64,000 nucleotides of DNA from Flavobacterium petrolei. GTDB lineage: Bacteria > Bacteroidota > Bacteroidia > Flavobacteriales > Flavobacteriaceae. The notes beneath the pieces were generated by a model, which saw nothing but the letters and a program-made list of their open reading frames with translations, made no database searches and was not told the origin of the DNA. Positions 17,891-26,979 of this stretch are shown here, piece after piece. Positions within the stretch are counted from its first letter, which is position 1. The number at the start of each line of letters is the position of its first letter. Where the stretch lies: contig NZ_QNVY02000001.1 in the NCBI RefSeq assembly GCF_003314435.2, positions 682,001 through 746,000 of the forward strand, given 5' to 3'. The position numbers and the translations under genes were made by a program.

Positions 17891-19891
17891 CTATTTATAA
17901 CTACGAGTTACTAGTTTAACATTGTCGTACACCAATGGTTCTTTATGAAGTACAGCCTCGCTTGGTTTACCCATGTATTCCCATGCTGCAACGTAAGCAA
18001 AGTTCTCATCATCACGTTGTGCTTCACCGTCCTCAGATTGGTATTCCTCACGGAAATGACCTCCACAAGATTCGTTTCGGTGCAAGGCATCTTTAGCAAA
18101 CAATTCACCCAACTCCAAGAAGTCGGCCACACGACCCGCTTTGTCTAACTCTTGATTAAAACTGTTCGCATCACCAGGCACTTTTACATCTTTATAGAAC
18201 TCTTCTCTTAACGCTGCAATTTCTACGATTGCTTCATTTAATCCTTTCGCGTTACGAGCCATACCAACTTTATTCCACATGATTTTTCCAAGTTTTTTGT
18301 GGAAATAATCAACAGAATGTGTTCCATTATTATTGATAAACTGATCAATACGAGCTTTTACATTTTTCTCTGCTTCAATAAATTCAGGTAAATCAGTAGA
18401 AATTTTTCCTGTCTTGATATCTGGAGCTAAATAATCTCCTATTGTGTAAGGCAATACAAAGTAACCATCAGCTAAACCTTGCATTAATGCAGAAGCTCCT
18501 AACCTATTTGCTCCATGATCAGAGAAATTTGATTCTCCAATAGAAAAACAACCAGGAATAGTCGTCTGTAAGTTATAATCTACCCAAGTTCCACCCATAG
18601 TATAGTGTACAGCAGGATAAATCATCATTGGTGTTGTGTACGGATTCTCATCAACGATTTTCTCGTACATTTGGAATAAATTTCCGTATTTATTAGCTAC
18701 AAGTGCAGCACCTAATTTTGTTATTAATGCGGCATCATTAGCATCTAAACCTTTTACGTATGCTTGTTCTTTACCGTAACGTTCAATCGCTGCCGCAAAA
18801 TCTAAGTACACTGCTTCACCAGTTTTGTTAACTCCAAAACCAGCATCACATCTCTCTTTAGCAGCTCGAGAAGCAATATCTCTAGGTACTAAGTTTCCAA
18901 AAGCTGGATAGCGACGCTCTAAATAATAATCTCTGTCTGCTTCAGCAATTTGTGTTGGTTTCAATTTTCCTTCACGAATAGATTTCGCATCCTCTAATTT
19001 TGCTGGAACCCAAATTCGTCCGTCATTACGCAAGGATTCGGACATCAATGTCAATTTAGATTGGTGATCTCCTGAAACTGGGATACAAGTAGGGTGAATT
19101 TGTGTATAACAAGGATTAGCAAAAAAAGCTCCTTTTTTATGTATTTTCCAAGCAGCAGTTGCGTTACTTCCCATAGCATAAGTTGATAGGAAAAATACAT
19201 TTCCGTAACCTCCAGAGGCAATAACTACGGCATGCGCTGAGTGTCTTTCTATTTCTCCGGTCACTAAATCGCGAGCAATAATTCCTCTAGCTTTACCATC
19301 CACTACCACTAAATCTTGCATTTCGTGACGCGTGTACGATTTAATCTTTCCACGACCAATTTGACGGTTCATAGCAGAATAAGCACCTAGTAACAATTGT
19401 TGACCTGTTTGTCCTTTAGCGTAAAATGTTCTTGCGACTAAAGTTCCTCCAAATGACCTGTTGTCAAGAAGTCCACCATATTCACGTGCCAATGGAACAC
19501 CTTGCATTACACACTGATCAATAATATTTACAGAAACTTCTGCAAGTCTATGTACGTTTGCTTCTCTAGAGCGGTAATCTCCCCCTTTTACAGTATCATA
19601 AAACAAACGGAAAGTTGAATCACCATCCCCTTGATAATTTTTCGCAGCATTAATCCCACCTTGTGCCGCAATTGAGTGAGCACGACGAGGAGAATCCTGA
19701 AAGCAAAATGTTTTTACGTTATATCCTAATTCAGCTAATGTTGCAGCAGCAGAACTACCTGCAAGACCCGTTCCAACAACGATAATATCAATATTACGTT
19801 TATTAGCTGGGTTTACTAAATTAATATGATCTTTATAATTTGTCCATTTGTCCGCTATTGGACCATTTGGAATTTTTGAATCTAATGCCAT
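17891..19891 (-). CDS. sdhA: Succinate dehydrogenase/fumarate reductase flavoprotein subunit
   Basis: This subunit oxidises succinate to fumarate with covalently bound FAD. The 666-aa protein has the dinucleotide-binding motif [12 protein letters not shown] near residue 36 and the flavinylation region [20 protein letters not shown]. Substrate-site elements [19 protein letters not shown] and the late [13 protein letters not shown] are also present. It sits between sdhC (13 bp gap) and sdhB. The long form (over 640 aa) is typical of B-type complexes. Confidence 0.97.
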   Translation of the reverse strand: MALDSKIPNGPIADKWTNYKDHINLVNPANKRNIDIIVVGTGLAGSSAAATLAELGYNVKTFCFQDSPRRAHSIAAQGGINAAKNYQGDGDSTFRLFYDTVKGGDYRSREANVHRLAEVSVNIIDQCVMQGVPLAREYGGLLDNRSFGGTLVARTFYAKGQTGQQLLLGAYSAMNRQIGRGKIKSYTRHEMQDLVVVDGKARGIIARDLVTGEIERHSAHAVVIASGGYGNVFFLSTYAMGSNATAAWKIHKKGAFFANPCYTQIHPTCIPVSGDHQSKLTLMSESLRNDGRIWVPAKLEDAKSIREGKLKPTQIAEADRDYYLERRYPAFGNLVPRDIASRAAKERCDAGFGVNKTGEAVYLDFAAAIERYGKEQAYVKGLDANDAALITKLGAALVANKYGNLFQMYEKIVDENPYTTPMMIYPAVHYTMGGTWVDYNLQTTIPGCFSIGESNFSDHGANRLGASALMQGLADGYFVLPYTIGDYLAPDIKTGKISTDLPEFIEAEKNVKARIDQFINNNGTHSVDYFHKKLGKIMWNKVGMARNAKGLNEAIVEIAALREEFYKDVKVPGDANSFNQELDKAGRVADFLELGELFAKDALHRNESCGGHFREEYQSEDGEAQRDDENFAYVAAWEYMGKPSEAVLHKEPLVYDNVKLVTRSYK

Positions 19892-19904
19892 TTATAATTT
19901 AATA

Positions 19905-20570
19905 TTAATGATTAAAATGATGAAATAATGCAATAAAAATGAAACCGAAAGGAACTACAATTGCAAAAGCATATCCTAATGTATGTAACGATCTTGAGTA
20001 TTTATTATTGAACCCAACTGATTGAAAAGAAGAGTTGAAACCGTGCCATAAGTGCAAGGATAGCAATAAAAATGATACACAATAAATCCCTGTACGCACT
20101 GGACTAACAAATTTATGAGTCAACTCTGCAAAGTAACGAGTCTCGTTAAGCGGATTAACCTCTACATATTTATAAACCATTTCAGGAACCCAAAAATCAT
20201 AAAAGTGTAGCAAAATGAAAGCCAGAACCACAGCCCCAGAAACAATCATATTACGTGATGCCCAAGATGAATTAGCCGCTCCATTGTTCTTAATGTAATT
20301 AATTGGTCTTGCACTTCTATTTTTAAAGTCCAAAACAAATCCCATTACGAAGTGAAAAATAACTCCCACAATAAGAATTGGCTGGATTACAAACTGAACC
20401 AATGGATTATTTCCCATAAAATGAGAAATAGAGTTAAAAGTATCAGGACTAAAAACCGAGGTACTGTTTATAAAAAAATGTTGTGCTAAAAATAAAATTA
20501 AGAAAAGTCCAGAAAGCGCCATAGCGACTTTTTTTGCTATCGATGACTTTAATAATGCAGATTTTGCCAT
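19905..20570 (-). CDS. sdhC: Succinate dehydrogenase cytochrome b558 subunit
   Basis: This is the membrane anchor that holds two hemes b and reduces menaquinone. The 221-aa protein has five hydrophobic helices, starting with VAMALSGLFLILFLAQHFFIN. Histidines in helices 1, 2, 3 and 4 (AQHFF, FHFVMGF, LLHFYDF, SLHLWHGF) fit the diheme arrangement. It is the first gene of sdhCAB and has a good promoter 33 bp before the start. Confidence 0.95.
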   Translation of the reverse strand: MAKSALLKSSIAKKVAMALSGLFLILFLAQHFFINSTSVFSPDTFNSISHFMGNNPLVQFVIQPILIVGVIFHFVMGFVLDFKNRSARPINYIKNNGAANSSWASRNMIVSGAVVLAFILLHFYDFWVPEMVYKYVEVNPLNETRYFAELTHKFVSPVRTGIYCVSFLLLSLHLWHGFNSSFQSVGFNNKYSRSLHTLGYAFAIVVPFGFIFIALFHHFNH

Positions 20571-20602
20571 AGTAATTTGTATGAATTAATTTAAAAATCA
20601 TA

Positions 20603-20633
20603 CAAAAATAGAGCAATTAGTAATGAACTACAA
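20603..20633 (-). promoter_or_regulatory. Promoter of sdhCAB
   Basis: On the minus strand, TTG (20633-20631) is followed after 20 bp by TATTTTTG (20610-20603), which matches the Bacteroidota TTG / TAnnTTTG promoter. The leader is about 25 nt. Confidence 0.65.
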
Positions 20634-20938
20634 CCTTTTCGTTATAATTTATAATGATTTTAAAGTGTTAAGACCTAAATCCCAATAATTTGCTATTAAC
20701 CAGCACTTAAGACGCTAAAAGTCTGTTATTTAGTTAAACAAAAGCAAATAATCGCACAATTTTACCGCAGCTGCTATTTGCTATAATCCTCATAAATAGG
20801 GATTTAATTTATCATATCAATAATTTTGATTAGGTAATTTTTTTAAATTCCTAAAAGTTTAATAAACACTATTTTTAGAACCCTAAAAAAACTGTCATTA
20901 AACTCCTAAATTTTACTTTTATAAGAAAAAAAATTATA
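20634..20938. other. AT-rich spacer between sdhC and the HMG-CoA synthase gene
   Basis: This roughly 300-bp spacer carries two divergent promoter regions. Apart from the sdh promoter, only a weak box (TACTTTTA near 20915) precedes the HMG-CoA synthase gene. I see no small ORF, RNA or repeat. Confidence 0.5.
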
Positions 20939-22300
20939 ATGAAAACAGGAATTGACGCTATCTCTTTTGATGTTGCAAAAATACATTTACCCATAAATAC
21001 TTTGGCAAAAGCCAGAAATATCGAACCCGAAAAACTAGAAAAAGGACTGGGCTTAATCAAAATGACATTGCCAGACATACATCAAGACACGGTAGTTTTT
21101 GGTGCCAATGCATTGACCAAATTAATTTCAGACCACAACATAAACCTCAATGAAATTACCCGAATTTATGTAGGAACCGAAAGCGCCATTGACAGCTCAA
21201 AGCCAATAAGTTCGTTCTTGATTGCATTGATGGAACAAAAATTTGGAGAAAACACGTTATCAGAATGTGATGTGGTTGATTTTACTTTTGCTTGTATTGG
21301 CGGAGTTGATGCCATGCAAAACTGTATTGATTTTATAACATTGAACCCAACAAAAAAAGCAATTGTTGTCACTACTGATTTTGCAAAATACGATTTAAAC
21401 TCTACCGGAGAATACACACAAGGTGCTGGCGCTTTAGCAATGTTGATAACTTCAAATCCAAGAATTATTGCTTTCGAAAACAATTGGGCAACCAGTACAA
21501 AAGGAGTTTTTGACTTTTTTAAACCGTTTCGAACGATTTCGAAAACAGCAATTACAGGAAATACAACTAATGAACCGTGGTTTGAAAATTTAGAAAGTGA
21601 AGTTGAAATCCACAAAGACCAGCCGGTTTTTGACGGTCAATATTCGAATCAATGCTATATGGATCGAACGAGAGACGCTTATTTTTCATTCAAAAAATTA
21701 AAAAATACCACCGAAACCGTTTACGATTCCTGGAATAGTATTGTCATGCACTTACCTTATGCTTTTCAGGGACGCCGAATGTTATCTGAAATTTATGCTT
21801 TGGACGCATCCAATACAATTATTTCCGGTGATGAAGACACTTCGGAATACCAAAATAAACTGAAAGAAATCAGCAAATCAGAAGCCTATAAAGAATTTGT
21901 AAATGAAAAATTAATGCCTGCCGAAATCGCTTCTTCTTTAATTGGAAATCTATACACAGGTTCTATTTTCATGGGGTTACTTTCAACTTTGGCTCATTTT
22001 TACGATACCGAAAAAGAAATAAGCGGCAGTAAATTTGGCTTTCTGGCTTACGGAAGCGGCTCAAAATCAAAGGTTTTTGAAGGAACCATTCAACAAGACT
22101 GGAAATTAGCCATTGCTAACGTCAATCTTTTTGAAACAATAGAAAAAAGTTTCGAAATTGACTTTGAAACTTACAACAAACTGCACAAAAAGGAACAAAA
22201 AATCAGCGTTCGAACTCCAAAAACTGAATGGCTTTTGGATCGAATTGAAAATGAAATTCCTAATTTAATTGGTGCTCGTTATTACAAATGGGTGGATTAA
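20939..22300 (+). CDS. mvaS: Hydroxymethylglutaryl-CoA synthase family protein
   Basis: This enzyme condenses acetyl-CoA with acetoacetyl-CoA to HMG-CoA, the committed step toward mevalonate and isoprenoids in flavobacteria. The 453-aa protein has the thiolase-like fold with catalytic Glu81 in VGTESAID, Cys119 in FACIGGVDAM and His271 in MHLPYAFQGRRM. The GEYTQGAGALAML glycine-rich segment also fits. At 453 aa it is longer than the roughly 385-aa Gram-positive enzyme and closer to the eukaryote-like length. No other mevalonate gene lies nearby, so the pathway role is inferred from the family. The start is the ATG at 20939. Confidence 0.88.
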   Translation: MKTGIDAISFDVAKIHLPINTLAKARNIEPEKLEKGLGLIKMTLPDIHQDTVVFGANALTKLISDHNINLNEITRIYVGTESAIDSSKPISSFLIALMEQKFGENTLSECDVVDFTFACIGGVDAMQNCIDFITLNPTKKAIVVTTDFAKYDLNSTGEYTQGAGALAMLITSNPRIIAFENNWATSTKGVFDFFKPFRTISKTAITGNTTNEPWFENLESEVEIHKDQPVFDGQYSNQCYMDRTRDAYFSFKKLKNTTETVYDSWNSIVMHLPYAFQGRRMLSEIYALDASNTIISGDEDTSEYQNKLKEISKSEAYKEFVNEKLMPAEIASSLIGNLYTGSIFMGLLSTLAHFYDTEKEISGSKFGFLAYGSGSKSKVFEGTIQQDWKLAIANVNLFETIEKSFEIDFETYNKLHKKEQKISVRTPKTEWLLDRIENEIPNLIGARYYKWVD

Positions 22301-22315
22301 TTTTATACTTCTAAA

Positions 22316-22356
22316 AAAAGCACCGACAATTCATACTTGAACTTTCGGTGCTTTTT
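22316..22356. terminator. Bidirectional terminator between mvaS and the RamB-like regulator
   Basis: AAAGCACCGA / TCGGTGCTTT with a long loop is flanked by A- and T-runs, between convergent genes. Confidence 0.75.
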
Positions 22357-22377
22357 GATTTAATAGACAGCATTCCG

Positions 22378-23859
22378 TTAACTGAATTTTGCCATGTATT
22401 GCTGCACAATTAAATCCGTATTTTCGTTGCGCATTTTTTGCTCTAATTGTATTGGTGGCGAAGCGCGTTCCAAACAATTTTTAACGGCACAAGTTTCACA
22501 AGTAACCCCGACAATCTGTTTCTTAAGCGAATCATTCTCGATGAACTTAAATTTTTTCTTCATTCCCGGCGTAATCAAAATTCCTACCGATATACTGCGG
22601 ATACAATCTACTTTAAACGGATCCGGTGTTGCGGATGAAAAAACAAGATATTCATTTTTGCTGTTTTCATAACTGGATATTTGCGCATCAAAAAAATGAT
22701 TTTTATTCTGCTTCAATGATTGCTCGATTGTACGTATGGAAACCCATCTTCGGCAGTAATGCTCATTCATTTCATTAGCGTGCGGTTCCTGCTGGTTCGT
22801 GATATGCAATTCCTTTTTTATCTGATAGGTATCCGTTCCTATTTGATGCGACAATCTCAGAAAGAAAAGATTTTTCAATTGAAAATCTTTTGGTAAAATA
22901 TTAGTCAACCTCTGATAAAACGATTCGGGCGAAACATTAAAACCGCTCATCAATGCAATCATTTCCTGTGGTTTTGGATCTGTTTTAGACAAAAATAAAT
23001 TCAGTTCGTCTATCAATTTTTGTCTTGGAATAAGTAAGGCTCCTGCAAAATAAGAAGCATAAAAGTTATTTAGGACCTGGTCAAAATTATCAAACTTAAT
23101 CCAACTGAACGTATACAATCTTTCGGAAATCTCAAGGTAATTATATGCAATTTCTTTAGCTAAGATAAACGCCTTTTGAGGTTCATCAATATCTAAGGAA
23201 AGAAGTAACGTCTTGCTTTTTGGAACAAAAATCGATCTCAAATCCCCTAATTGTTCTTGCTCCGAAAAAACGAGTTCTTTTATTGTATAACCATATTCTT
23301 CAATTAAAATCGCCGTGAGTTCTTCAATCGAAATTTTAGCTTCAATATTCACGTGAAACGCTTTGGAAAACTGCAACACTTTCTGCTCTAAATCTTCAAA
23401 ATAGTTCGTGTGTGCTTCTTGGTACGAACGCAACGACGCCAAAAAGAAACTCTCTCTTGTCAAATTATAATGCTGTGCGATCTCAATAATCGTACTTATA
23501 AACGCATTGACTTTTGCAGGAGCATTGGCAATAATATCGATAAGATCGTTTTCCTGAATCCCAAAAATCTCCAGAGGTATCTCTTTTAGAATACCCGATT
23601 TTAGAATTTCTCCAATGGGCGCCAGATTATTATCCAGCTTCAAAGACACCATATTATCATAGGAAATATCGAGTTTTTCGGCTAACAGAATAATTTTATC
23701 CGTTTTTGGATACTTTTTCCCTTTTTCAATTTCGTTTAAATACGATTTTGAAAGGTCTGTGATTTTTGCCAAACCAAATAGTGACAGATTCTTATTGGTG
23801 CGAGCCTGCTTGAGTTTAAGCCCAAAAATTAACTTGATATAATCCTTTTCTATGTTCAT
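22378..23859 (-). CDS. XRE-family regulator with IrrE/ImmA-like and ScfR C-terminal domains (RamB-like)
   Basis: This is a DNA-binding regulator of the short-chain-fatty-acyl (ScfR/RamB) type that controls acetate and glyoxylate metabolism in other bacteria. The N-terminal helix-turn-helix (about 10-65) includes NLSLFGLAKITDLSKSYLNEIE. The middle (about 155-290) resembles the IrrE/ImmA metallopeptidase domain, but the zinc motif HExxH is replaced by KEIAYN, so peptidase activity is unlikely. The C-terminal domain has several cysteines (CRRW, CIRS, CETCAVKNC) that could sense a ligand, metal or redox state. The gene is divergent from aceB-aceA, which strongly suggests it controls the glyoxylate shunt and itself. 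Confidence 0.88.
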   Translation of the reverse strand: MNIEKDYIKLIFGLKLKQARTNKNLSLFGLAKITDLSKSYLNEIEKGKKYPKTDKIILLAEKLDISYDNMVSLKLDNNLAPIGEILKSGILKEIPLEIFGIQENDLIDIIANAPAKVNAFISTIIEIAQHYNLTRESFFLASLRSYQEAHTNYFEDLEQKVLQFSKAFHVNIEAKISIEELTAILIEEYGYTIKELVFSEQEQLGDLRSIFVPKSKTLLLSLDIDEPQKAFILAKEIAYNYLEISERLYTFSWIKFDNFDQVLNNFYASYFAGALLIPRQKLIDELNLFLSKTDPKPQEMIALMSGFNVSPESFYQRLTNILPKDFQLKNLFFLRLSHQIGTDTYQIKKELHITNQQEPHANEMNEHYCRRWVSIRTIEQSLKQNKNHFFDAQISSYENSKNEYLVFSSATPDPFKVDCIRSISVGILITPGMKKKFKFIENDSLKKQIVGVTCETCAVKNCLERASPPIQLEQKMRNENTDLIVQQYMAKFS

Positions 23860-23863
23860 ATCT

Positions 23864-23871
23864 CAAAGATA
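23864..23871 (-). promoter_or_regulatory. -7 box of the RamB-like regulator
   Basis: TATCTTTG on the minus strand ends 4 bp before the ATG at 23859, an exact TAnnTTTG match that implies a leaderless or nearly leaderless transcript. Confidence 0.5.
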
Positions 23872-23913
23872 AGCTAAAAAATATTTGCGCCAAAAAAAAT
23901 ATTTTTCATTTTT

Positions 23914-23956
23914 AGCGTACGTTCGCTTGTTTTGTAAAAAACTTTTCGTAACATTG
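23914..23956 (+). promoter_or_regulatory. aceB promoter with overlapping candidate operator
   Basis: TTG at 23927-23929, a 19-bp spacer and TAACATTG at 23949-23956 fit the Bacteroidota promoter with one mismatch in the -7 box. The imperfect palindrome AGCGTACGTTCGCT at 23914-23927 abuts and overlaps the -33 element. It is the obvious candidate site for the divergently encoded regulator. The operator assignment is inference. Confidence 0.5.
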
Positions 23957-23976
23957 TCATGTAAAACATATTAACC

Positions 23977-25578
23977 ATGAAAGCAAATACCGAAACAACC
24001 GAAAAATCGTTGCAGTTTTCCAATGAAACGAAAGAGCATTATCCAGAAATTTTGACGGACAAGGCCATTAATTTTATTACCGAACTTCACGAGCGATTCA
24101 ATGCCAAAAGACTTTTGTTATTAGACGAAAGAAAAAAACAACAGGATTTATTCGATCAAGGTGCCTTACCAACTTTTCCTGCTGAGACCAAAAGCATCAG
24201 AGAAAGTAATTGGAAAGCGGCGCAAACACCAGACGATTTATTAGATCGAAGAGTCGAAATAACCGGTCCAGTCGACAGAAAAATGGTCATTAATGCATTG
24301 AATTCGGGTGCAAAAACATTCATGGCTGATTTTGAAGACAGCACTTCTCCTACTTGGAGCAACTTAATGACGGGACAGCAAAACCTGAAAGATGCGATAA
24401 ATAAAACCATTGCTCTTGAAGATATTATAAAGAATAAAAAATACAGTCTGAACGAAAAAACTGCAGTACTGCTTGTTCGTCCAAGAGGATTGCATTTGCC
24501 TGAAAAAAATATTTTGATTAACGGAGAACAAACTTCAGGATCACTAATTGACTTCGGATTATATGCTTTTCACAATCATAAGCAACTTATTGAAGATGGA
24601 ACGGCACCGTATTTTTACATTCCAAAACTGGAACATTATCTGGAAGCCAGATGGTGGAATGAAGTTTTCGAATTTACGCAGGAATATTTAGGCGTAAAAA
24701 ACGGAACATTCAAAGCCACGGTTTTAATCGAAACAATAACTGCCAGTTTTCAATTAGACGAAATCATTTTTGAACTGAAAGAGCATATTGTAGGCCTTAA
24801 TTGCGGGCGATGGGATTACATTTTTTCTTATATAAAAAAATTAAGAAAAAACCCAGCTTTCATTGTTCCAAACAGAGATCAGGTGACGATGACTTCTCCA
24901 TTTATGAGTGCGTATTCCCAATTAGTTATTCAACGATGCCACAAACGAAATATTCACGCAATTGGTGGAATGGCAGCGCAAATTCCGATAAAAAACAACG
25001 AAGAAGCTAATAAAATTGCTTTCGATAAAGTAATCGCCGACAAAGAACGGGAAGTAAAAAATGGTCATGACGGAACTTGGGTCGCACATCCGGATTTAGT
25101 TTCACTTGCCATGACAGTTTTTGATAAATACATGCCAACCAAAAATCAGATTCAGGTAAAAAGAGAGGACGTACACGTTACCGAAAGTGATTTGCTCGAA
25201 ACTCCAAAAGGAACCATTACCGAGGAAGGTGTTCGAAAAAACATTAGTATTTCCGTTCTATACATCGCTTCATGGCTTAACGGACAAGGCGCCGCAGCGT
25301 TACACAATTTGATGGAAGATGCTGCTACTGCTGAGATTTCGAGATCGCAATTGTGGCAATGGTTACAAAACGAAGTCGTTTTGGACAATAAAAAAACATT
25401 AAATACAAATTATTATCATCGTATAGCGATGGAGGAATTTGAAAAAATCAGAAAGCTTGTTGGAGATGAAAATCATGAAAAACAAAAATACAGATTAGCG
25501 GAACAATTATTAGATATTCTAGTCGTGAACGACAATTTTATCGAATTTTTGACCATTCCTGGATACAAATACATTTAA
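23977..25578 (+). CDS. aceB: Malate synthase A
   Basis: This enzyme condenses glyoxylate with acetyl-CoA to malate, the second step of the glyoxylate shunt. The 533-aa length fits malate synthase A. Recognisable segments are [15 protein letters not shown], the substrate-arginine region [12 protein letters not shown], and FSYIKKL / [18 protein letters not shown] near the active site. It is divergent from the RamB-like regulator and 47 bp upstream of isocitrate lyase, forming an aceBA operon used during growth on acetate or fatty acids. Confidence 0.96.
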   Translation: MKANTETTEKSLQFSNETKEHYPEILTDKAINFITELHERFNAKRLLLLDERKKQQDLFDQGALPTFPAETKSIRESNWKAAQTPDDLLDRRVEITGPVDRKMVINALNSGAKTFMADFEDSTSPTWSNLMTGQQNLKDAINKTIALEDIIKNKKYSLNEKTAVLLVRPRGLHLPEKNILINGEQTSGSLIDFGLYAFHNHKQLIEDGTAPYFYIPKLEHYLEARWWNEVFEFTQEYLGVKNGTFKATVLIETITASFQLDEIIFELKEHIVGLNCGRWDYIFSYIKKLRKNPAFIVPNRDQVTMTSPFMSAYSQLVIQRCHKRNIHAIGGMAAQIPIKNNEEANKIAFDKVIADKEREVKNGHDGTWVAHPDLVSLAMTVFDKYMPTKNQIQVKREDVHVTESDLLETPKGTITEEGVRKNISISVLYIASWLNGQGAAALHNLMEDAATAEISRSQLWQWLQNEVVLDNKKTLNTNYYHRIAMEEFEKIRKLVGDENHEKQKYRLAEQLLDILVVNDNFIEFLTIPGYKYI

Positions 25579-25625
25579 ACAATCAATTACAATCCCTATT
25601 AACAAACAACCAAAAAAAAAGAAAA

Positions 25626-26906
25626 ATGAAAACTACAGAAACAAGAATTCAAGAATTAGTTACCGACTGGATTACAAACCCAAGATGGAATGGTATTGAG
25701 CGCCCCTATACTGCTGAAGAAGTTGTAAAATTGCAAGGTTCGTATCAAATAGAACATAGTGTTGCCAGAATTGGAGCGAATACTTTATGGAATAAACTAA
25801 ATTCTCAAGATTTTGTAGCCGGACTTGGCGCGCTTACCGGAAACCAAGCCATTCAAGAAGTAGAGGCAGGATTAGATGCTATTTATTTGAGCGGTTGGCA
25901 AGTTGCCGCTGATGCAAATGTAGCCGGAGAAATGTATCCTGACCAATCTTTATATCCTGCTAACAGCGTTCCATTGGTAGTAAAACGAATCAATAATGCG
26001 CTTTTGAGAGCGGATCAAATACAAGTGGTTAACGGAACAGCTGACAAAAAAGAATACTTAGTTCCTATTGTGGCTGACGCCGAAGCTGGTTTTGGTGGAA
26101 ACCTGAACGCTTTCGAATTAATGAAATCGATGATTGAAGCAGGAGCTGCCGGAGTTCACTTTGAAGACCAATTGAGTTCTGCTAAAAAATGTGGTCACTT
26201 AGGTGGAAAAGTTTTGGTTCCTACTCAAGAAGCCATCAACAAACTAATTGCGGCTCGTTTAGCAGCTGACGTAATGGGAACACCAACGTTGATTGTCGCT
26301 CGTACAGATGCAGATGCGGCCAACTTATTGACTAGCGATATTGACCCAAGAGATGCTAAATTCATCACTGGCGAAAAAACCGGAGAAGGTTTTTTCTATG
26401 TAAATTGTGGTGTGGAGCAAGGAATTGATAGAGGATTGAGTTACGCGCCTTATGCTGATTTAATCTGGATGGAAACCAGTAATCCGGATCTGGATTACGC
26501 AAGACAATTTGCTGAAGGAATTCACGCAAAATTCCCAGGAAAAATGTTGGCTTACAATTGTTCGCCTTCTTTCAACTGGGCTGCAAAATTATCCGTTGCT
26601 GAAATGGAAACGTTCAGAGAGGATCTTGCTGCAATGGGATACAAGTTCCAATTCATCACTTTAGCCGGATTCCACGCACTAAATACGAGTATGTTCGAAT
26701 TGTCTAAAGCCTACAAAGAAAGAGGAATGGCAGGCTATTCTGAATTACAAGAAAGAGAATTTGCTTTGCAAAAACACGGTTTCAAAGCGGTAAAACACCA
26801 AGGTTTCGTAGGGACATCCTATTTTGATGCGGTACAAAATACCGTGACAATTGGAAAATCTTCTACAACTGCCATGAAAGATTCTACAGAAGTAGCTCAG
26901 TTTTAA
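25626..26906 (+). CDS. aceA: Isocitrate lyase
   Basis: This enzyme cleaves isocitrate to succinate and glyoxylate, bypassing the decarboxylating steps of the TCA cycle. The 426-aa protein has the signature KKCGH at 187-191 (catalytic Cys189), metal-site sequence DAEAGFGG, and the late NCSPSFNW segment. It is the second gene of aceBA and has its own terminator. A purine-rich run lies directly before the ATG, but Shine-Dalgarno use is weak in this phylum. Confidence 0.97.
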   Translation: MKTTETRIQELVTDWITNPRWNGIERPYTAEEVVKLQGSYQIEHSVARIGANTLWNKLNSQDFVAGLGALTGNQAIQEVEAGLDAIYLSGWQVAADANVAGEMYPDQSLYPANSVPLVVKRINNALLRADQIQVVNGTADKKEYLVPIVADAEAGFGGNLNAFELMKSMIEAGAAGVHFEDQLSSAKKCGHLGGKVLVPTQEAINKLIAARLAADVMGTPTLIVARTDADAANLLTSDIDPRDAKFITGEKTGEGFFYVNCGVEQGIDRGLSYAPYADLIWMETSNPDLDYARQFAEGIHAKFPGKMLAYNCSPSFNWAAKLSVAEMETFREDLAAMGYKFQFITLAGFHALNTSMFELSKAYKERGMAGYSELQEREFALQKHGFKAVKHQGFVGTSYFDAVQNTVTIGKSSTTAMKDSTEVAQF

Positions 26907-26927
26907 ACAAAATAGCAACCATAAAAA

Positions 26928-26958
26928 AATACGATTTCAGATGGAATCGTGTTTTTTG
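26928..26958 (+). terminator. Terminator after aceA
   Basis: ACGATTTC-AGAT-GGAATCGT is followed by TGTTTTTTGTTTTT, between the convergent aceA and BNR-repeat genes. The A-run on its left allows use from the minus strand as well. Confidence 0.75.
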
Positions 26959-26979
26959 TTTTTAAAATAAAAAGACTTT

